Assembly (NCBI RefSeq): GCF_036320965.1
Contig: NC_092271.1
Span: 20,481,529 to 20,545,528, forward strand
Length of the DNA stretch: 64,000 bases
Direction of reading: 5' to 3'
Source of the DNA: Panulirus ornatus
Lineage: Eukaryota > Arthropoda > Malacostraca > Decapoda > Palinuridae
This document shows, piece after piece, positions 35,274 through 46,664 of the stretch (within the stretch, counting starts at the first letter, position 1; every line of letters begins with the position of its first letter). The translations under genes and the position numbers were made by a program. A model generated the notes under the pieces. That model was not told where the DNA came from, ran no database searches, and saw only the letters and a program-made list of their open reading frames with translations.

Positions 35274-35804
35274 GAGGCACCTTTAACAAAGGGGAGGACT
35301 TCCCGCAATCCTGGTTGTGATAATGACCCATTACTCCCCACTGTCTCATAGAGACGAACTCATGACACTATTAATACAGACAGTAATCACCTGCTACTCG
35401 ATCAACGCATCATGTATTCCAAACAACCATCTTCCGGAAACGATGGAGTTGGATAGATATCTACTAATGAGCCGCTAACGTACAGTTACTTCAAGGAGAG
35501 TGTAGGGGAAGAGGTAGTGTATGCAGGGTCTGAAACTACCTGGCTTGGTTTTGGAGGGACAAGTGTGTCAGGGGCGAAGTTTTGTGTACAGATGTGGACA
35601 CAAGTGTGGGTGGCATTCATCTGTCTGGTGTGTAAACACTTGGCCTCTCGTCCGCCCCCCTTTTCGAGCGTTTCCACTCAGTACGATGCACTCAGATTTA
35701 AGTCTGCTCACCCCACCCACCACCCCGGCTCTCGTATGTTCATTTATGGAGTTCAGTGGAGAGGAAGCTGGAAATGGTATGGTAGCAGGATAGACAGACA
35801 GACT

Positions 35805-35853
35805 GATAGATAGATAGATAGAGATATAGATAGATAGATAGATAGACAGATAC

Positions 35854-35935
<82 letters not shown>
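35805..35935. repeat. (GATA)n-(GA)n compound microsatellite
   Basis: About 45 bp of GATA with ACAG interruptions, then 75 bp of pure GA. This is the same GATA-then-GA order as at 17,817-17,914. Confidence 0.95.
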
Positions 35936-35938
<3 letters not shown>

Positions 35939-36191
35939 GCCTTATCTTCCAGCAGTTCGCTAAACCTTCCCCCCCTTTCGCTTATCTAAGTCCTCCTTGT
36001 ATACACCTTTTTTTTCGGGAGCGCGTGTCTCAGGCTTGCATTCCCCCCCACAGATATCTTGGGCGCTCCCGATCGGAGTCTTCCCTTTGTCCCTCTACCC
36101 TTTCGCCTAATGAAAACGTAACTTTAACACCCGCGCTCCACCCTATTGTTATGCACAGAGGCCTTGTGTTCATTTCACAATGACCTCAAGA

Positions 36192-36323
<132 letters not shown>

Positions 36324-36414
36324 ATTAATTAGGATCCATTCTCCATCAGTGTTCAAGGCAGCGCAAAGCAGAGGACTTTCCGCCCAGGCTCGGTGATAAG
36401 GCTACCAATTAAAG

Positions 36415-36417
<3 letters not shown>

Positions 36418-36482
<65 letters not shown>
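36418..36482. repeat. (TA)n microsatellite
   Basis: 65 bp of pure TA, 97 bp after the previous compound tract. Confidence 0.96.
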
Positions 36483-36485
<3 letters not shown>

Positions 36486-37005
36486 AGGTGATCTTCCTGC
36501 TTTCCCACTACGTACACTACTCAACCATGGGAAGGAAAGGAGGAAGACCCAGCCAACCATAAGCTATGAGCGGTGGCGCAGGACCAGACCCAACACTGTC
36601 ACAACGGTAGCTTGTATGTGTCCAGACTTTTTTTCTTTCTAGGGCGACCCCGAGATATGAGGGTCGAAACCTCCTCCCCAGTGGAATCATAAGCCTTATC
36701 GGAACCCAAGTAGAGGTTCCGAGCCCAACGGAAGTCTTAGGTTCAGCAAATGATGTGACATCAAGACCTTTTACGGGACCAGTGCACCGAGGTCAGAGGT
36801 CACACTACGATATTTTGGAAAGGTAAAAACATAAGTATCGTCTGTCTGCCGTTTTCTTTATGCCTCTTTATATACCTTGTCTGCAGAGGGCTCTCGTAAT
36901 GTGAGCACCAGTGTCCCCTTCATCCCACACCTTCCTGCTCTTTCTCGTCTGGTGCCTTTCCCTGGCTTTCTGCTCGACCCGCCCTCCTCCCACGTCCTTC
37001 GCCAT
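36483..37005. other. Unassigned sequence
   Basis: No motif recognised; short minus frames are arginine/glutamate-rich only because of the CT tracts downstream. Confidence 0.4.
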
Positions 37006-37007
37006 CT

Positions 37008-37028
37008 GTCTCTCTCTCTCTCTCTCTC
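37008..37028. repeat. Short (CT)n microsatellite
   Basis: About 20 bp of CT. Confidence 0.85.
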
Positions 37029-37142
37029 CACCACCACCTCCAACCCTGTTTCCTGCGCTTTCTTAAACCCGACTCCCTTATCTCCCACACACGCAATTTT
37101 TGTACGTGTCTGTGCACCATCCCCCTCCGCCCCCACCCACCC

Positions 37143-37145
<3 letters not shown>

Positions 37146-37205
<60 letters not shown>
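37146..37205. repeat. (CT)n microsatellite
   Basis: 60 bp of CT with one phase slip near 37,187. Confidence 0.95.
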
Positions 37206-37312
37206 GGGTCTTGTCTGTGCCTCTCACAATACCCAGCCTAACCAATGAACTGTGATGGTGCCGACTCGTGTTCATCCTTCTCCAACCAGATGACCTTTCA
37301 CTGTACTCGAGT

Positions 37313-37334
37313 GATGGTGGTGGTGGTGGTGGTG
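37313..37334. repeat. (GGT)n trinucleotide microsatellite
   Basis: About seven GGT units inside a GTG-rich stretch (37,310-37,440). Confidence 0.88.
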
Positions 37335-37619
37335 TTGGAGATGGCAGTGTGCTGGTGGAGGGGAAGCTGGGTGTTGGGGGATGGCGACTGGTGTTCGTGC
37401 TGGTGTTAGAAGTGACTGGCTGGTGACCGATGGTGAGTGCCGTTTGGAGTGTCAGAGTGATCATGATGGAGGAGAGATATTCCACCCTCACTCACCCTCA
37501 CTGTGTCTCCTGGCAAGATTCTAATGATAACAAAACACGATTCCCACGTTAATATGACCTCTGCAAACTGCGTGCTCTTGTGCCTTGCTAGCTATTTCCT
37601 CTCGGCTGATGATCACGAG

Positions 37620-38480
37620 GGTATGGTGGGTAGAGATGGGGAAACATCCCCTTCCCTCAGTATGGTGGGTAGAGATGGGGAAACATCCCCTTCCCTCAGT
37701 ATGGTGGGTAGAGATGGAGAAACCCCCCTTCCCTCAGTATGGTGGGTAGAGATGGAGAAACATCCCCTCCCTCAGTATGGTGGGTAGAGATGGGGAAACA
37801 TCCCCTTCCCTCAGTATGGTGGGTAGAGATGGAGAAACATCCCCTTCCCTCAGTATGGTGGGTAGAGATGGAGAAACATCCCCTTCCCTCAGTATGGTGG
37901 GTAGAGATGGGGAAACATCCCCTTCCCTCAGTATGGTGGGTAGAGATGGAGAAACATCCCCTTCCTTCAGTATGGTGGGTAGAGATGGGGAAACATCCCC
38001 TCCCTCAGTATGGTGGGTAGAGATGGGGAAACATCCCCTTCCCTCAGTATGGTGGGTAGAGATGGGGAAACATCCCCTTCCCTCAGTATGGTGGGTAGAG
38101 ATGGAGAAACATCCCCTTCCCTCAGTATGGTGGGTAGAGATGGAGAAACATCCCCTCCCTCAGTATGGTGGGTAGAGATGGGGAAACATCCCCTCCCTCA
38201 GTATGGCGGGTAGAGATGGAGAAACATCCCCTTCCCTCAGTATGGTGGGTAGAGATGGAGAAACCCCCCTTCCCTCAGTATGGTGGGTAGAGATGGAGAA
38301 ACATCCCCTTCCCTCAGTATGGTGGGTAGAGATGGAGAAACATCCCCTTCCCTCAGTATGGTGGGTAGAGATGGGGAAACATCCCCTCCCCTCAGTATGG
38401 TGGGTAGAGATGGAGAAACATCCCCTCCCTCAGTATGGTGGGTAGAGATGGAGACACATCCCCTTCCCTCAGTATTTCGT
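37620..38480 (+). repeat. 38/39-bp minisatellite, 22 copies
   Basis: GGTGGGTAGAGATGGGGAAA (or GGAGAAA) followed by CATCCCCTTCCCTCAGTAT repeats 22 times by hand count. Two length classes mix: 39 bp (CCCCTTCCC) and 38 bp (CCCCTCCC), so reading frames change at the short units and several overlapping repeat-coded frames arise. Copies are nearly identical apart from GGGG/GGAG and T loss, indicating recent homogenisation. The last unit is followed by ATTTCGTCTCC. Confidence 0.96.
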
Positions 38481-38841
38481 CTCCATCTAGACACAGACCA
38501 GGTCCTCAGAGTGACAGCTCTGTCCTCCAGCAGATAATCGCGACGTAGATAATCGTTCAGAACAACTGATAACTACTCGACTGCGGCATAGATAATCGTT
38601 CAGAACAATTCGTAACTACTCGACTGCGAAAATAGATACTCATACTCGACTCTTTATCTAGAAAGCAGAAGGCTTATCTACACTACCACGTCCACCATCA
38701 TAATGACTTCTGATAAGTCCTTCGGGATTTTTTCGATATACCTTTTTTTTTCCCCCGACATTATTTTTTTGAAGTTGCTCTTCTCTCTTCTCTGAGTTAA
38801 TGATGATCACGGTCATCATCATCGAACGCTCGGCTATAGGG

Positions 38842-39668
38842 ACTGTGGTGGCGTGAGAGGCAAACCCAGAGCTTCTGCAGGAGGTAAGCTAAGCTGGCGT
38901 GAGGGGCAAACCCTGAACTTCTGCGGGAGGTAAGCTAAGCTGGCGTGAGGGGCAAACCCTGAGCTTCTGCAGGAGGTAAGCTAAGCTGGCGTGAGGGGCA
39001 AACCCAGAGCTTCTACGGGAGGTAAGCTAAGCTGGCGTGAGGCAAAACCCTGAGCTTCTGCGGGAGGTAAGCTAAGCTGGCGTGAGGCAAAACCCTGAGC
39101 TTCTGCAGGAGGTAAGCTAAGCTGGCGTGAGGGGCAAACCCAGAGCTTCTACGGGAGGTAAGCTAAGCTGGCGTGAGGCAAAACCCTGAGCTTCTGCGGG
39201 AGGTAAGCTAAGCTGGCGTGAGGCAAAACCCTGAGCTTCTGCAGGAGGTAAGCTAAGCTGGCGTGAGGGGCAAACCCTGAGCTTCTGCGGGAGGTAAGCT
39301 AAGCTGGCGTGAGGGGCAAAACCCTGAGCTTCTGCGGGAGGTAAGCTAAGCTGGCGTGAGGGGCAAACCCAGAGCTTCTGCGGGAGGTAAGCTAAGCTGG
39401 CGTGAGGCAAACCCTGAGTTTCTGCGGGAGGTAAGCTAAGCTGGCGTGAGGGGCAAACCCTGTGTTTCTGCGGGAGGTAAGCTAAGCTGGCGTGAGGCAA
39501 ACCCTGAGCTTCTGCGGGAGGTAAGCTAAGCTGGCGTGAGGGGCAAACCCTGAGCTTCTGCGGGAGGTAAGCTAAGCTGGCGTGAGGGGCAAAACCCTGA
39601 GCTTCTACGGGAGGTAAGCTAAGCTGGCGTGAGGGGCAAACCCTGAGCTTCTACGGGAGGTAAGCTAA
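38842..39668 (+). repeat. 44-47-bp minisatellite, 18 copies
   Basis: GGCGTGAGGGGCAAACCCTG followed by AGCTTCTGCGGGAGGTAAGC and TAAGCT repeats 18 times by hand count. Variants are GAGGGGC/GAGGC, ACCCTG/ACCCAG and CTGC/CTAC. Every unit carries GGAGGTAAGC, an excellent match to the 5' splice-site consensus (AG|GTAAGT). The array ends at AAGCTTTTTTAAAAAAAAAG. A minus frame (39,500-39,117) is repeat-coded only. Confidence 0.96.
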
Positions 39669-39964
39669 AGCTTTTTTAAAAAAAAAGGGCAGATCTGTTC
39701 AGTACGGTACATATCTCTCTATCCTGTAGTAGGCCAGCCCCCGCCTCCTTACAAGCTGTTCCAACACTCAAAGTTAAATTACTTTGGACGCTCCCAGAGC
39801 AGCCTTAAAGTTGGGGAACCGCTCACGATTTACTGCCGGGGGGGGGTCCTCGCGCGCAGATGCGCCGCGAGGACTTGTGAGGACATGAAAAAAAAAAAAA
39901 ATGGAAATGTTTCTTTACAGTGATTATCATGTTCACCCTCCTTCAGAAATATGCAAATGAGACA

Positions 39965-39967
<3 letters not shown>

Positions 39968-40015
<48 letters not shown>
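39968..40015. repeat. (GT)n microsatellite
   Basis: 48 bp of pure GT. Confidence 0.95.
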
Positions 40016-40018
<3 letters not shown>

Positions 40019-40124
40019 CATATGTATCATGCGCATAGCGTATGATAACCTTACCCCAGAACCTCAATCAACAGTGATTACACATCACCAGGTCAACCAG
40101 GACACCAACAGCCAGAACCAGGGC

Positions 40125-40640
40125 ACGTCCCGTCACCCAGGGGGCATCTCCCGTCACCTAGGGGGCATCTCCCGTCACCCAGGGGCATCTCCCATCAACC
40201 AGGGGCATCTCCCGCCACCGAGGGTCATCTCCCGTCACCCAGGGGCATCTCCCATCAACCAGGGGCATCTCCCGTCACCCAGGGGCATCTCCCGTCACCC
40301 AGGGGCATCTCCCGTCACCCAGGGGCTTCTCCCGTCACCCAGGGGCTTCTCCCGTCACCGAGGGGCATCTCCCGTCAACCAGGGGGCATCTCCCGTCACC
40401 TAGGGGCATCTCCCGTCACCCAGGGGAATCTCCCGTCACCGAGGGGCATCTCCCGTCACCGAGGGGCATCTCCCGTCAACCAGGGCACCTCCCGTCACCC
40501 AGGGGCTTCTCCCGTCACCCAGGGGCTTCTCCCGTCAACCAGGGCACCTCCCATCACCCAGGGGCATCTCCCGTCACCGAGGGGCATCTCCCATCACCGA
40601 GGGGCATCTCCCATCACCCAGGGGCACCAGTCTCCTGACT
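40125..40640 (+). repeat. 20-21-bp minisatellite, about 25 copies
   Basis: AGGGGCATCTCCCGTCACCC repeats in tandem. Extra Gs create 21-bp units, and variants include ATCAACC, CACCGAGG and GGCTTCT. The + frame to 40,403 encodes a short Pro/Ser/His-rich repeat and stops where unit length shifts. Confidence 0.95.
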
Positions 40641-41155
40641 GGCAGGGCACCTCCCTCTCCCGATCCAGTGGACCACAAGCTCTTAATGATGTTTTCTTCA
40701 CAACTTTCAACACTCCACAGTTCTTTGTCTGAGGCAAAATTTAATCATTTTTTTTTCTTCCCTCGAAACATAATTAATTTCTTCGCTAACGAGCTTCTCC
40801 GTCATTGTACCCAGGGGTCGTACGGTAGTGTTGCTGGGTCGTACAGTCGCGCCCGAGTCGTATCGATGCACCTTCGGTCGTACCGTCACGGTCGTGCTGC
40901 GGCATCGTCGTCATGCCCCAAAAAAGGGTCGACGTTCCGTCGTTGCTGAGAGGGTCGTATCGTGATGCCCTCGGGGGTAGTACTGAAGGGTCGTCATGTC
41001 GTGGCCCCCATGGGTCGTGGTGCCAAAAGGAAGGGGATCGCCTCCTGAAGAAGTAATTCGCAGATTTTCGTGATTTTCTAAAAAGTCACAACTTTGTGAT
41101 GCAGCAACATCGCTTGGGGATCTTCTCTTGCACGACCAACACACTTTAGGGCACC
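40641..41155. other. Sequence with dispersed GGGTCGT words
   Basis: From about 40,815 to 41,030 GGGTCGTAC / GGTCGTATCG / GGTCGTCATG words recur about every 20-30 bp. This is probably a strongly diverged minisatellite extending the repeat belt. No gene is recognised. Confidence 0.45.
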
Positions 41156-41400
41156 TTGTGTTGCGCACGACCAACGCATATATCTATCTATGATGCTTTT
41201 GTGTTGCGCACGGGCAACGCATATATGTATCTATCTACGATGCTTTTGTGTTGCGCACGACCAGCGCATATATCTATCTATGATGCTTTTGTGTTGCGCA
41301 CGGGCAACGCATATATGTATCTATCTACGATGCTTTTGTGTTGCGCACGACCAACGCATATATCTATCTATCTATGAGGCATTTTGTGTTGAGCACGGCC
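41156..41400 (+). repeat. 90-bp higher-order repeat made of 43- and 47-bp units
   Basis: TTGCGCACG lies at 41,161, 41,204, 41,251, 41,294 and 41,341, giving alternating spacings of 43, 47, 43 and 47 bp. The 43-bp type reads GCACGACCAACGC-ATATATCTATCTATGA. The 47-bp type reads GCACGGGCAACGC-ATATATGTATCTATCTACGA. A four-base CTAT step accounts for the difference. Confidence 0.93.
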
Positions 41401-41569
41401 AAAGTACACCTACATTCACGTTGCTTTTCTCATTAATCAGCCTCTGGAAATTCACCTTGAGCCTTGGCTACTCACCGAGTCCTTTGTGTTACTAACGAAC
41501 TCCTTTTAAGAACACTTGCGTTTCCCATCTGCATCTGGAAGAGTGTTGCTCGGTTCTTTCTCTTCCTTC

Positions 41570-41930
41570 ACAGTGGGAGTCCCCATCTTGCTCCTCTTCC
41601 ACACAAAGAGCTCCCATCTTGCTGCTCTTCCCACACAGGGAGTCCCCATCTTGCTCCTCCATACAAGGAGTCCTCATTTTGCTCCCCTTCCATACAAGGA
41701 GTCCCCCATCGTGCTCCTCTTCCACACAAAGAGCTCCCATCTTGCTGCTCTTCCCACACAGGGAGTCCCCATCTTGCTCCTCCATACAAGGAGTCCTCAT
41801 TTTGCTCCCCCTCCATACAAGGAGTCCCCCATCGTGCTCCTCCTCCACACAGGGAGTCCCCATCTTGGTCCTTCTCCACACAGGAAGTCCCCCATCTTGC
41901 TATTCGCTCATATCCGAGGTTCTCTTCTTC
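41570..41930 (+). repeat. 123-bp higher-order repeat of about 31-bp units
   Basis: Basic units read GGAGTCCCCATCTTGCTCCT followed by TCCACACA or CCATACA. Groups of four distinct monomers repeat as a block: ACACAAAGAGCTCCCATCTT occurs at 41,601 and 41,724, 123 bp apart. Because 123 is a multiple of three, frames on both strands stay open. Three overlapping + frames and two minus frames are therefore repeat translations. Confidence 0.9.
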
Positions 41931-42010
41931 CTCCTACACACTTGGAGTCCCTTCCTTTTATGTCCTTTGGCAAGGTCAGCTGGCTGGGCTGTCACCGAAG
42001 TAACACCTAA

Positions 42011-42305
42011 TGTCGCAACATGGCACATCCCAGGCCTGCCACCTCCACACCACCTCCCAGTGTCGTAACATGGCACATCCCAGGCCTGCCACCTCCACAC
42101 CACCTCCCAGTGTCGTAACATGGCATCTCCCAGGCCTGCCACCTCCACACCACCTCCCAGTGTCGTAACATGGCACCTCCCAGGCCTGCCACCTCCACAC
42201 CACCTGCCAGTGTCGTGACATGGCATCTCCCAGGCCTACGACCTCCACACCACCTCATAGTGTCGTAACATGGCACCTCCATACCACCTCCCAGTGTCGC
42301 CAGAT
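42011..42305 (+). repeat. 50-bp minisatellite, about 6 copies
   Basis: TGTCGTAACATGGCACATCC begins at 42,011, 42,061, 42,111, 42,161 and 42,211, exactly 50 bp apart, followed by CAGGCCTGCCACCTCCACAC. The right end has a shortened unit (about 42,261-42,290) and decays. Confidence 0.94.
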
Positions 42306-42479
42306 GGCACCTCCCTGCGTTACGAACCCCGTGCCAGACGCCAGTGAGGCCGAACGTCAACTCTCAAGGATAGATACGTCAGGTAAGCGTCGCTCTAATG
42401 TGACAGAGTGACTCGTGTCAGGCAATATTTGGGCCCTCATGATGCCACGGGATCAGGAGAAGGTTCAGGTCGTCTCAAA

Positions 42480-42560
42480 TATTTGGACTTACGGATAAAT
42501 GATCTCGTAATTACCACATGACTTACGGATAAAAGACCTCGTAATTACCACATGACTAGC
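42480..42560 (+). repeat. Direct duplication of about 40 bp
   Basis: ACTTACGGATAAA-GATCTCGTAATTACCAC occurs at about 42,487 and again, with GACCTCG, at about 42,529. Two copies only. Confidence 0.85.
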
Positions 42561-42615
42561 TAATATGTGAATCTAGTTCTCTCCGGTCCCTGTGAGAATG
42601 ACCCATTATCTGTAT

Positions 42616-42619
<4 letters not shown>

Positions 42620-42689
<70 letters not shown>
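42620..42689. repeat. (GA)n microsatellite
   Basis: 70 bp of pure GA. Confidence 0.97.
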
Positions 42690-42691
<2 letters not shown>

Positions 42692-42839
42692 GCAATATAG
42701 CATCGTTCAAATCAGACGTGATGGAATAAAGCGGTGGGTGTTCAGAGCAGAATTTATGAGAGAGCCAAAGTGACACTCGAGCCCGGGACTTTTTGACGGA
42801 CGGAGACCGAGGCTTGAATTTCGAATTTGATCATTGTTC

Positions 42840-42844
<5 letters not shown>

Positions 42845-42876
<32 letters not shown>
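42845..42876. repeat. (GT)n microsatellite
   Basis: 32 bp of GT. Confidence 0.94.
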
Positions 42877-42877
<1 letters not shown>

Positions 42878-42931
42878 GAGTGAATCCTGGAAATGATGAT
42901 TGCAAGTTATCAAACACTGATTCATCCCATA

Positions 42932-42934
<3 letters not shown>

Positions 42935-42981
<47 letters not shown>
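42935..42981. repeat. (CT)n microsatellite
   Basis: 47 bp of CT, in the opposite sense to the (GA)n 245 bp upstream. Confidence 0.96.
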
Positions 42982-42983
<2 letters not shown>

Positions 42984-43547
42984 CTGGGTAAGGTGGCAGG
43001 GCGCCCCCGCGAGCGACCGACCAGCAAACACCACTACCGCCATGGGATCGGGGAGGAGGTGGAGGTTCAGTGAAGGACGGCTGTGCAGTGAGCTAGCTAG
43101 CATTTCGGCATGGCTGTCAAGTGTCACTCCTTAGGCCCAAGTCGCTGTCTCTCGTCTTTCCCCCCCTCCCTCCCTCCCTCGATCACACGTGATTCTATAC
43201 TTCCCTGCGCACTGCGCCGCGCGCGCACTTCCCCCCTACCTTCTGGCACGTCATAAGTAACCTTAAGTGACTATGTAATTAAGTACGTGGGTACCTTACA
43301 GCCATCGTTTTCTTCCCGGCGATGGTCAACTTCTTCCTTTCCGTTCGCAACTCTGGCTTTAAAGCACCCCCCCTCCCTCCCCCCACCCCACCTGTGGCGT
43401 CGCGCCCCCCCTCCTCCTCTTCATCCACGTCTGTAATAGCACCTTCTTCCTCCACTCGTCCCTTATCGTCCTGTTCTTTGCGTAGAAAACATCGCGATTC
43501 CATGTTGACGTTCCACACATCACCGACGTCTGTCCTTGTGGGGTTAA

Positions 43548-43549
<2 letters not shown>

Positions 43550-43604
<55 letters not shown>

Positions 43605-43611
43605 CTCTCTC
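43550..43611. repeat. (CT)n microsatellite
   Basis: 62 bp of CT within a pyrimidine-rich region (43,360-43,760). Confidence 0.95.
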
Positions 43612-43802
43612 CCCACCCCCTCATCCTCCTCGCCGTGCCTCTTAATTCGATGTAGTTCCCCTAGCCATTCTCCAATTACCTGATTCTCCCTCCCCTCTCT
43701 CGTGGTCGCCTCTCTGTCTCCTCCTGTTTCCCTGCATCACATGTTCCTCGCCCTTACTCTCTCTCGTGATTCTCATCATCGCATGTTTTTCAGGACAATT
43801 CA

Positions 43803-43803
<1 letters not shown>

Positions 43804-43860
<57 letters not shown>
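43804..43860. repeat. (TA)n microsatellite
   Basis: 57 bp of TA. The right flank is A-rich to about 44,005 and ends in an A run. Confidence 0.95.
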
Positions 43861-43862
<2 letters not shown>

Positions 43863-44179
43863 CCAAAATATGGGTAAAATAGGTCCTAATAAAAAAACAT
43901 CTACAAAACTAAAAAAAATAATGAATATAAAAAGTTTAGATTAATCAGGGCTCCGCAGGTGTTTGTAGACGTACCTTTAATAGGCAAAAAAAAAAAAAAA
44001 AAATTATACGGGAAAGACTTGACTGTTCGAGAGGAGGAAGTATCCTGAAGTTCGGTCATTTCCCATAACAGGAACAGACGAAGAACGGCCTTATTTTCTT
44101 ACATCCATTATCTAGCTGTTCTGCATGCTACATCGAATCTAGATCCCCCACAGAACAGTCCATGGTTCCCCCCAAGCGT

Positions 44180-44510
44180 TCCATACTCCTAATTCAGCTG
44201 ACGGATACCATGTCGCCCCCTGCATGCCGCAAAACTCCAATTCGATCTATCCCTTGCATGCCTCTGACCCCTCTTGAATGTTTAGGCCCCACACTAACTC
44301 CAAGCCTCTTTCACTCCATCCTTCCATGTCCTTCTCGATCCCTCCCTCCTGCTTGCTTGTTTCTCTTCTGAAATATATCCATTTAGTAAGTCTCTCTTCG
44401 CTCATCCACTCCATATGTCCAAACCATATCAGCAAATCCTGATCAGCTCTTTAAATCATCTCTCGCTGACTAACACGCCTCTCTTCTGAGCCATCATTTC
44501 TTAAAACACT
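44180..44510 (-). pseudogene. C-terminal fossil of an RTE-like non-LTR retrotransposon ORF
   Basis: On the minus strand the frame 44,435-44,247 reads LIWFGHMEWMSEERLTKWIY, then KDMEGWSERGLELVWGLNIQ. This matches the conserved end of RTE-type ORF2 proteins, whose consensus reads LRWFGHVxRM..RLPK, then GRPRKRWxD, then VxEDLxxxGL. The preceding 70 bp (SEERR/SQRE-like pieces in other frames) are broken by stops, so the copy is dead. The RT and endonuclease domains lie outside or are lost. The element body ends near the (TA)-linked repeat at 44,535. Confidence 0.75.
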
Positions 44511-44534
44511 ACACATACACAATCATACAATATA

Positions 44535-44639
44535 TAGAGAAGGGGGCCAAGTGAGGATAATCCCTCAAAGGCCCAGTCCTCTGTTCTTAACGCTACCTCG
44601 CTAATGCGGGAAATGGCGAATAGTATGAAAAAAAGAAAG

Positions 44640-44644
<5 letters not shown>
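44535..44644 (-). mobile_element. Partial copy of a (TA)-bounded interspersed repeat
   Basis: Read on the minus strand it runs from (TA)n through TTTCTTTTTTTCATACTATTC and GCCATTTCCCGCATTAGCGA. It continues through GGTAGCGTTAAGAACAGAGG, ACTGGGCC and GAGGGATTATCCTCACTTGG to CCCCCTTCTC. This is nearly the same as 60,049-60,160 on +, and stops where the GGGGAGGATTTCCATCC half would begin. It is a truncated copy. Confidence 0.85.

Positions 44645-44713
<69 letters not shown>
44645..44713. repeat. (TA)n microsatellite bordering the repeat
   Basis: 69 bp of TA at the family's left border (minus-strand sense). Confidence 0.96.
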
Positions 44714-44716
<3 letters not shown>

Positions 44717-46200
44717 CGCTTAACTGATCATACCTGTGCGAGTATATCTGGACTTACATATTTAAGTATGCGTTTCTACTTGTATATGAGTGAGTGCAGG
44801 TAATACGGCCACAGAGACGCAGTTGTATACGTAACACTTCAATCTTTCTGCTTCTTTCCCTCCTCCCCCTTTTCCATCTTCCCTCTGCACCCCCTGGTTC
44901 GTGAACTTCGTCACTTCCTCCTTCTAATAATTCTTCGGCCGGCGACACCGTCCTGTCCACGGGGCGGCGCCTCACCTCTGCCGGACGTAGGACGAACCTC
45001 TTAATTCGACCGGCGGTAACCATTGATGTAGAGAGACACCCCCAGCAGGGACTGTGCCTCTGCTCTACCGCTGTGTTTTATGAGGATAACAACTTGGTTT
45101 ACATGAATGATGGCCATTCTGATAGCTGACTGCCCCTTTTTTTTTTTTTTAATCTTTCTATTCCTTTTTTTTGGCCAAATAAAGGTGAGGTTATCTTACA
45201 GAAAACTCCTCAATATTTGATGATGAACGAAGCGGCCCTCCTCATCAAAACATCACTGTTTGGTGCTCCACGTGAGCACCTTCGGTCTCCTGAAGGCACT
45301 TCGGACCTCCGCTATGCAGTAGATGAGAACAACGATTTGCAAAATACATTCCTTAGCCAATAATTTCAACTCGGTAACGATTAAAGCGTGGCTTGGGCAG
45401 GTGTGTACGAGATCCTGGGCCGGGCGCCGGCAACACCAGTGGGCGTTCGAGAGAGGCTGGGTCATTCGTGTGGCGTCTGCCCGCGGAGACGCCCGGCTTG
45501 TCGCGGTCGCTCCGGAAAGTTTCTTACTGCCGGTCCAAAAGAGAGCCAAAATTTTTTTTTTTTTTGGTCGGGCGCTGCAGCAGTTATTTCTGTTTACAGT
45601 TTAAGCAACTGGAAGGTCTTGCCGCCATGCAGCTTGAGGTGAATCAGGTGACCTGAAGGAGAAGAAGAAAGTTTGTTTATATTGAATTTGGTACCACTGG
45701 AAAGTTGTGATGGAGTGCTTGGAAGTCGGAAGGAAGGCTTTAGCGAGGCCGGGATCTTAACGTCGAGGAAATGTGCCTGCAAAACCACTTGCTTCCTTCA
45801 ATGAATTCCTATAACCATCTTGACAAACTGCAAGTACATATGACTCCTATCACCCCCTAACAACCCAAAACTTATAATAATAATAATAATTAACATAAGT
45901 AAAACTCTGTTATAATTCGATATTGTAAAATACACACAAGAATAATCCTGATAATTCAGTGCAATTTTTTTTTTTTGGTCATACTAATTTGGACGTCTCT
46001 CTCGCGCGGGACACTAAATCGACTACTTTGAAAAAAAATAATAAGAATGGTTAACTAAATGTCTTTAAAAAAAAAAAAGAAGCGTTTTCCCGGACGAAAG
46101 AGGAGGAGAGGAAAATAAGAAGAGAGAGAATACACTGCGGACTTCTCTCTCTCCGTTAAATTACAGTATTCTAAACTACAGGATGGCTAGTGTGAGCCCC
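44714..46200. other. Unassigned sequence
   Basis: T and A homopolymer runs near 45,139, 45,551 and 46,068. Frames over 45,253-45,656 have mixed composition and no motif. An (ATA)n of about 15 bp lies at 45,876. Confidence 0.35.
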
Positions 46201-46476
46201 ATGTGTGTGTGTGAGCGCCCTCTCTACAACCACCACCACTACCTTCCCTCATGTGCCCACCACCAACCACCCTCTCAGCGACTGCCGTCTCCTACTACTA
46301 CTACTACCACCACTACTACTACAGTTCCGCTCCACGGCAGCAGAAAGTGAACTGTATACCCTCTGTGTTGTATATCCCCCCAACAAATTCTGTCTTAGTC
46401 TACGCCAACCCCTCAACGTCTATATGCTCAGTGCTTGAATTGAAAAAAAAAACATTTTTTTTCACTACCTTGCTCA

Positions 46477-46479
<3 letters not shown>

Positions 46480-46542
<63 letters not shown>

Positions 46543-46586
46543 TATAATTTTTTTTGTGTGTGGTGTGTCTTAGTGATGTGTAAAAG

Positions 46587-46661
<75 letters not shown>
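46480..46661. repeat. Two (TA)n microsatellites
   Basis: 62 bp of TA (46,480-46,541), a 47-bp T/G-rich spacer, and 73 bp of TA (46,589-46,661). The spacer shows no similarity to the other (TA)-bounded repeats. Confidence 0.96.
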
Positions 46662-46664
<3 letters not shown>

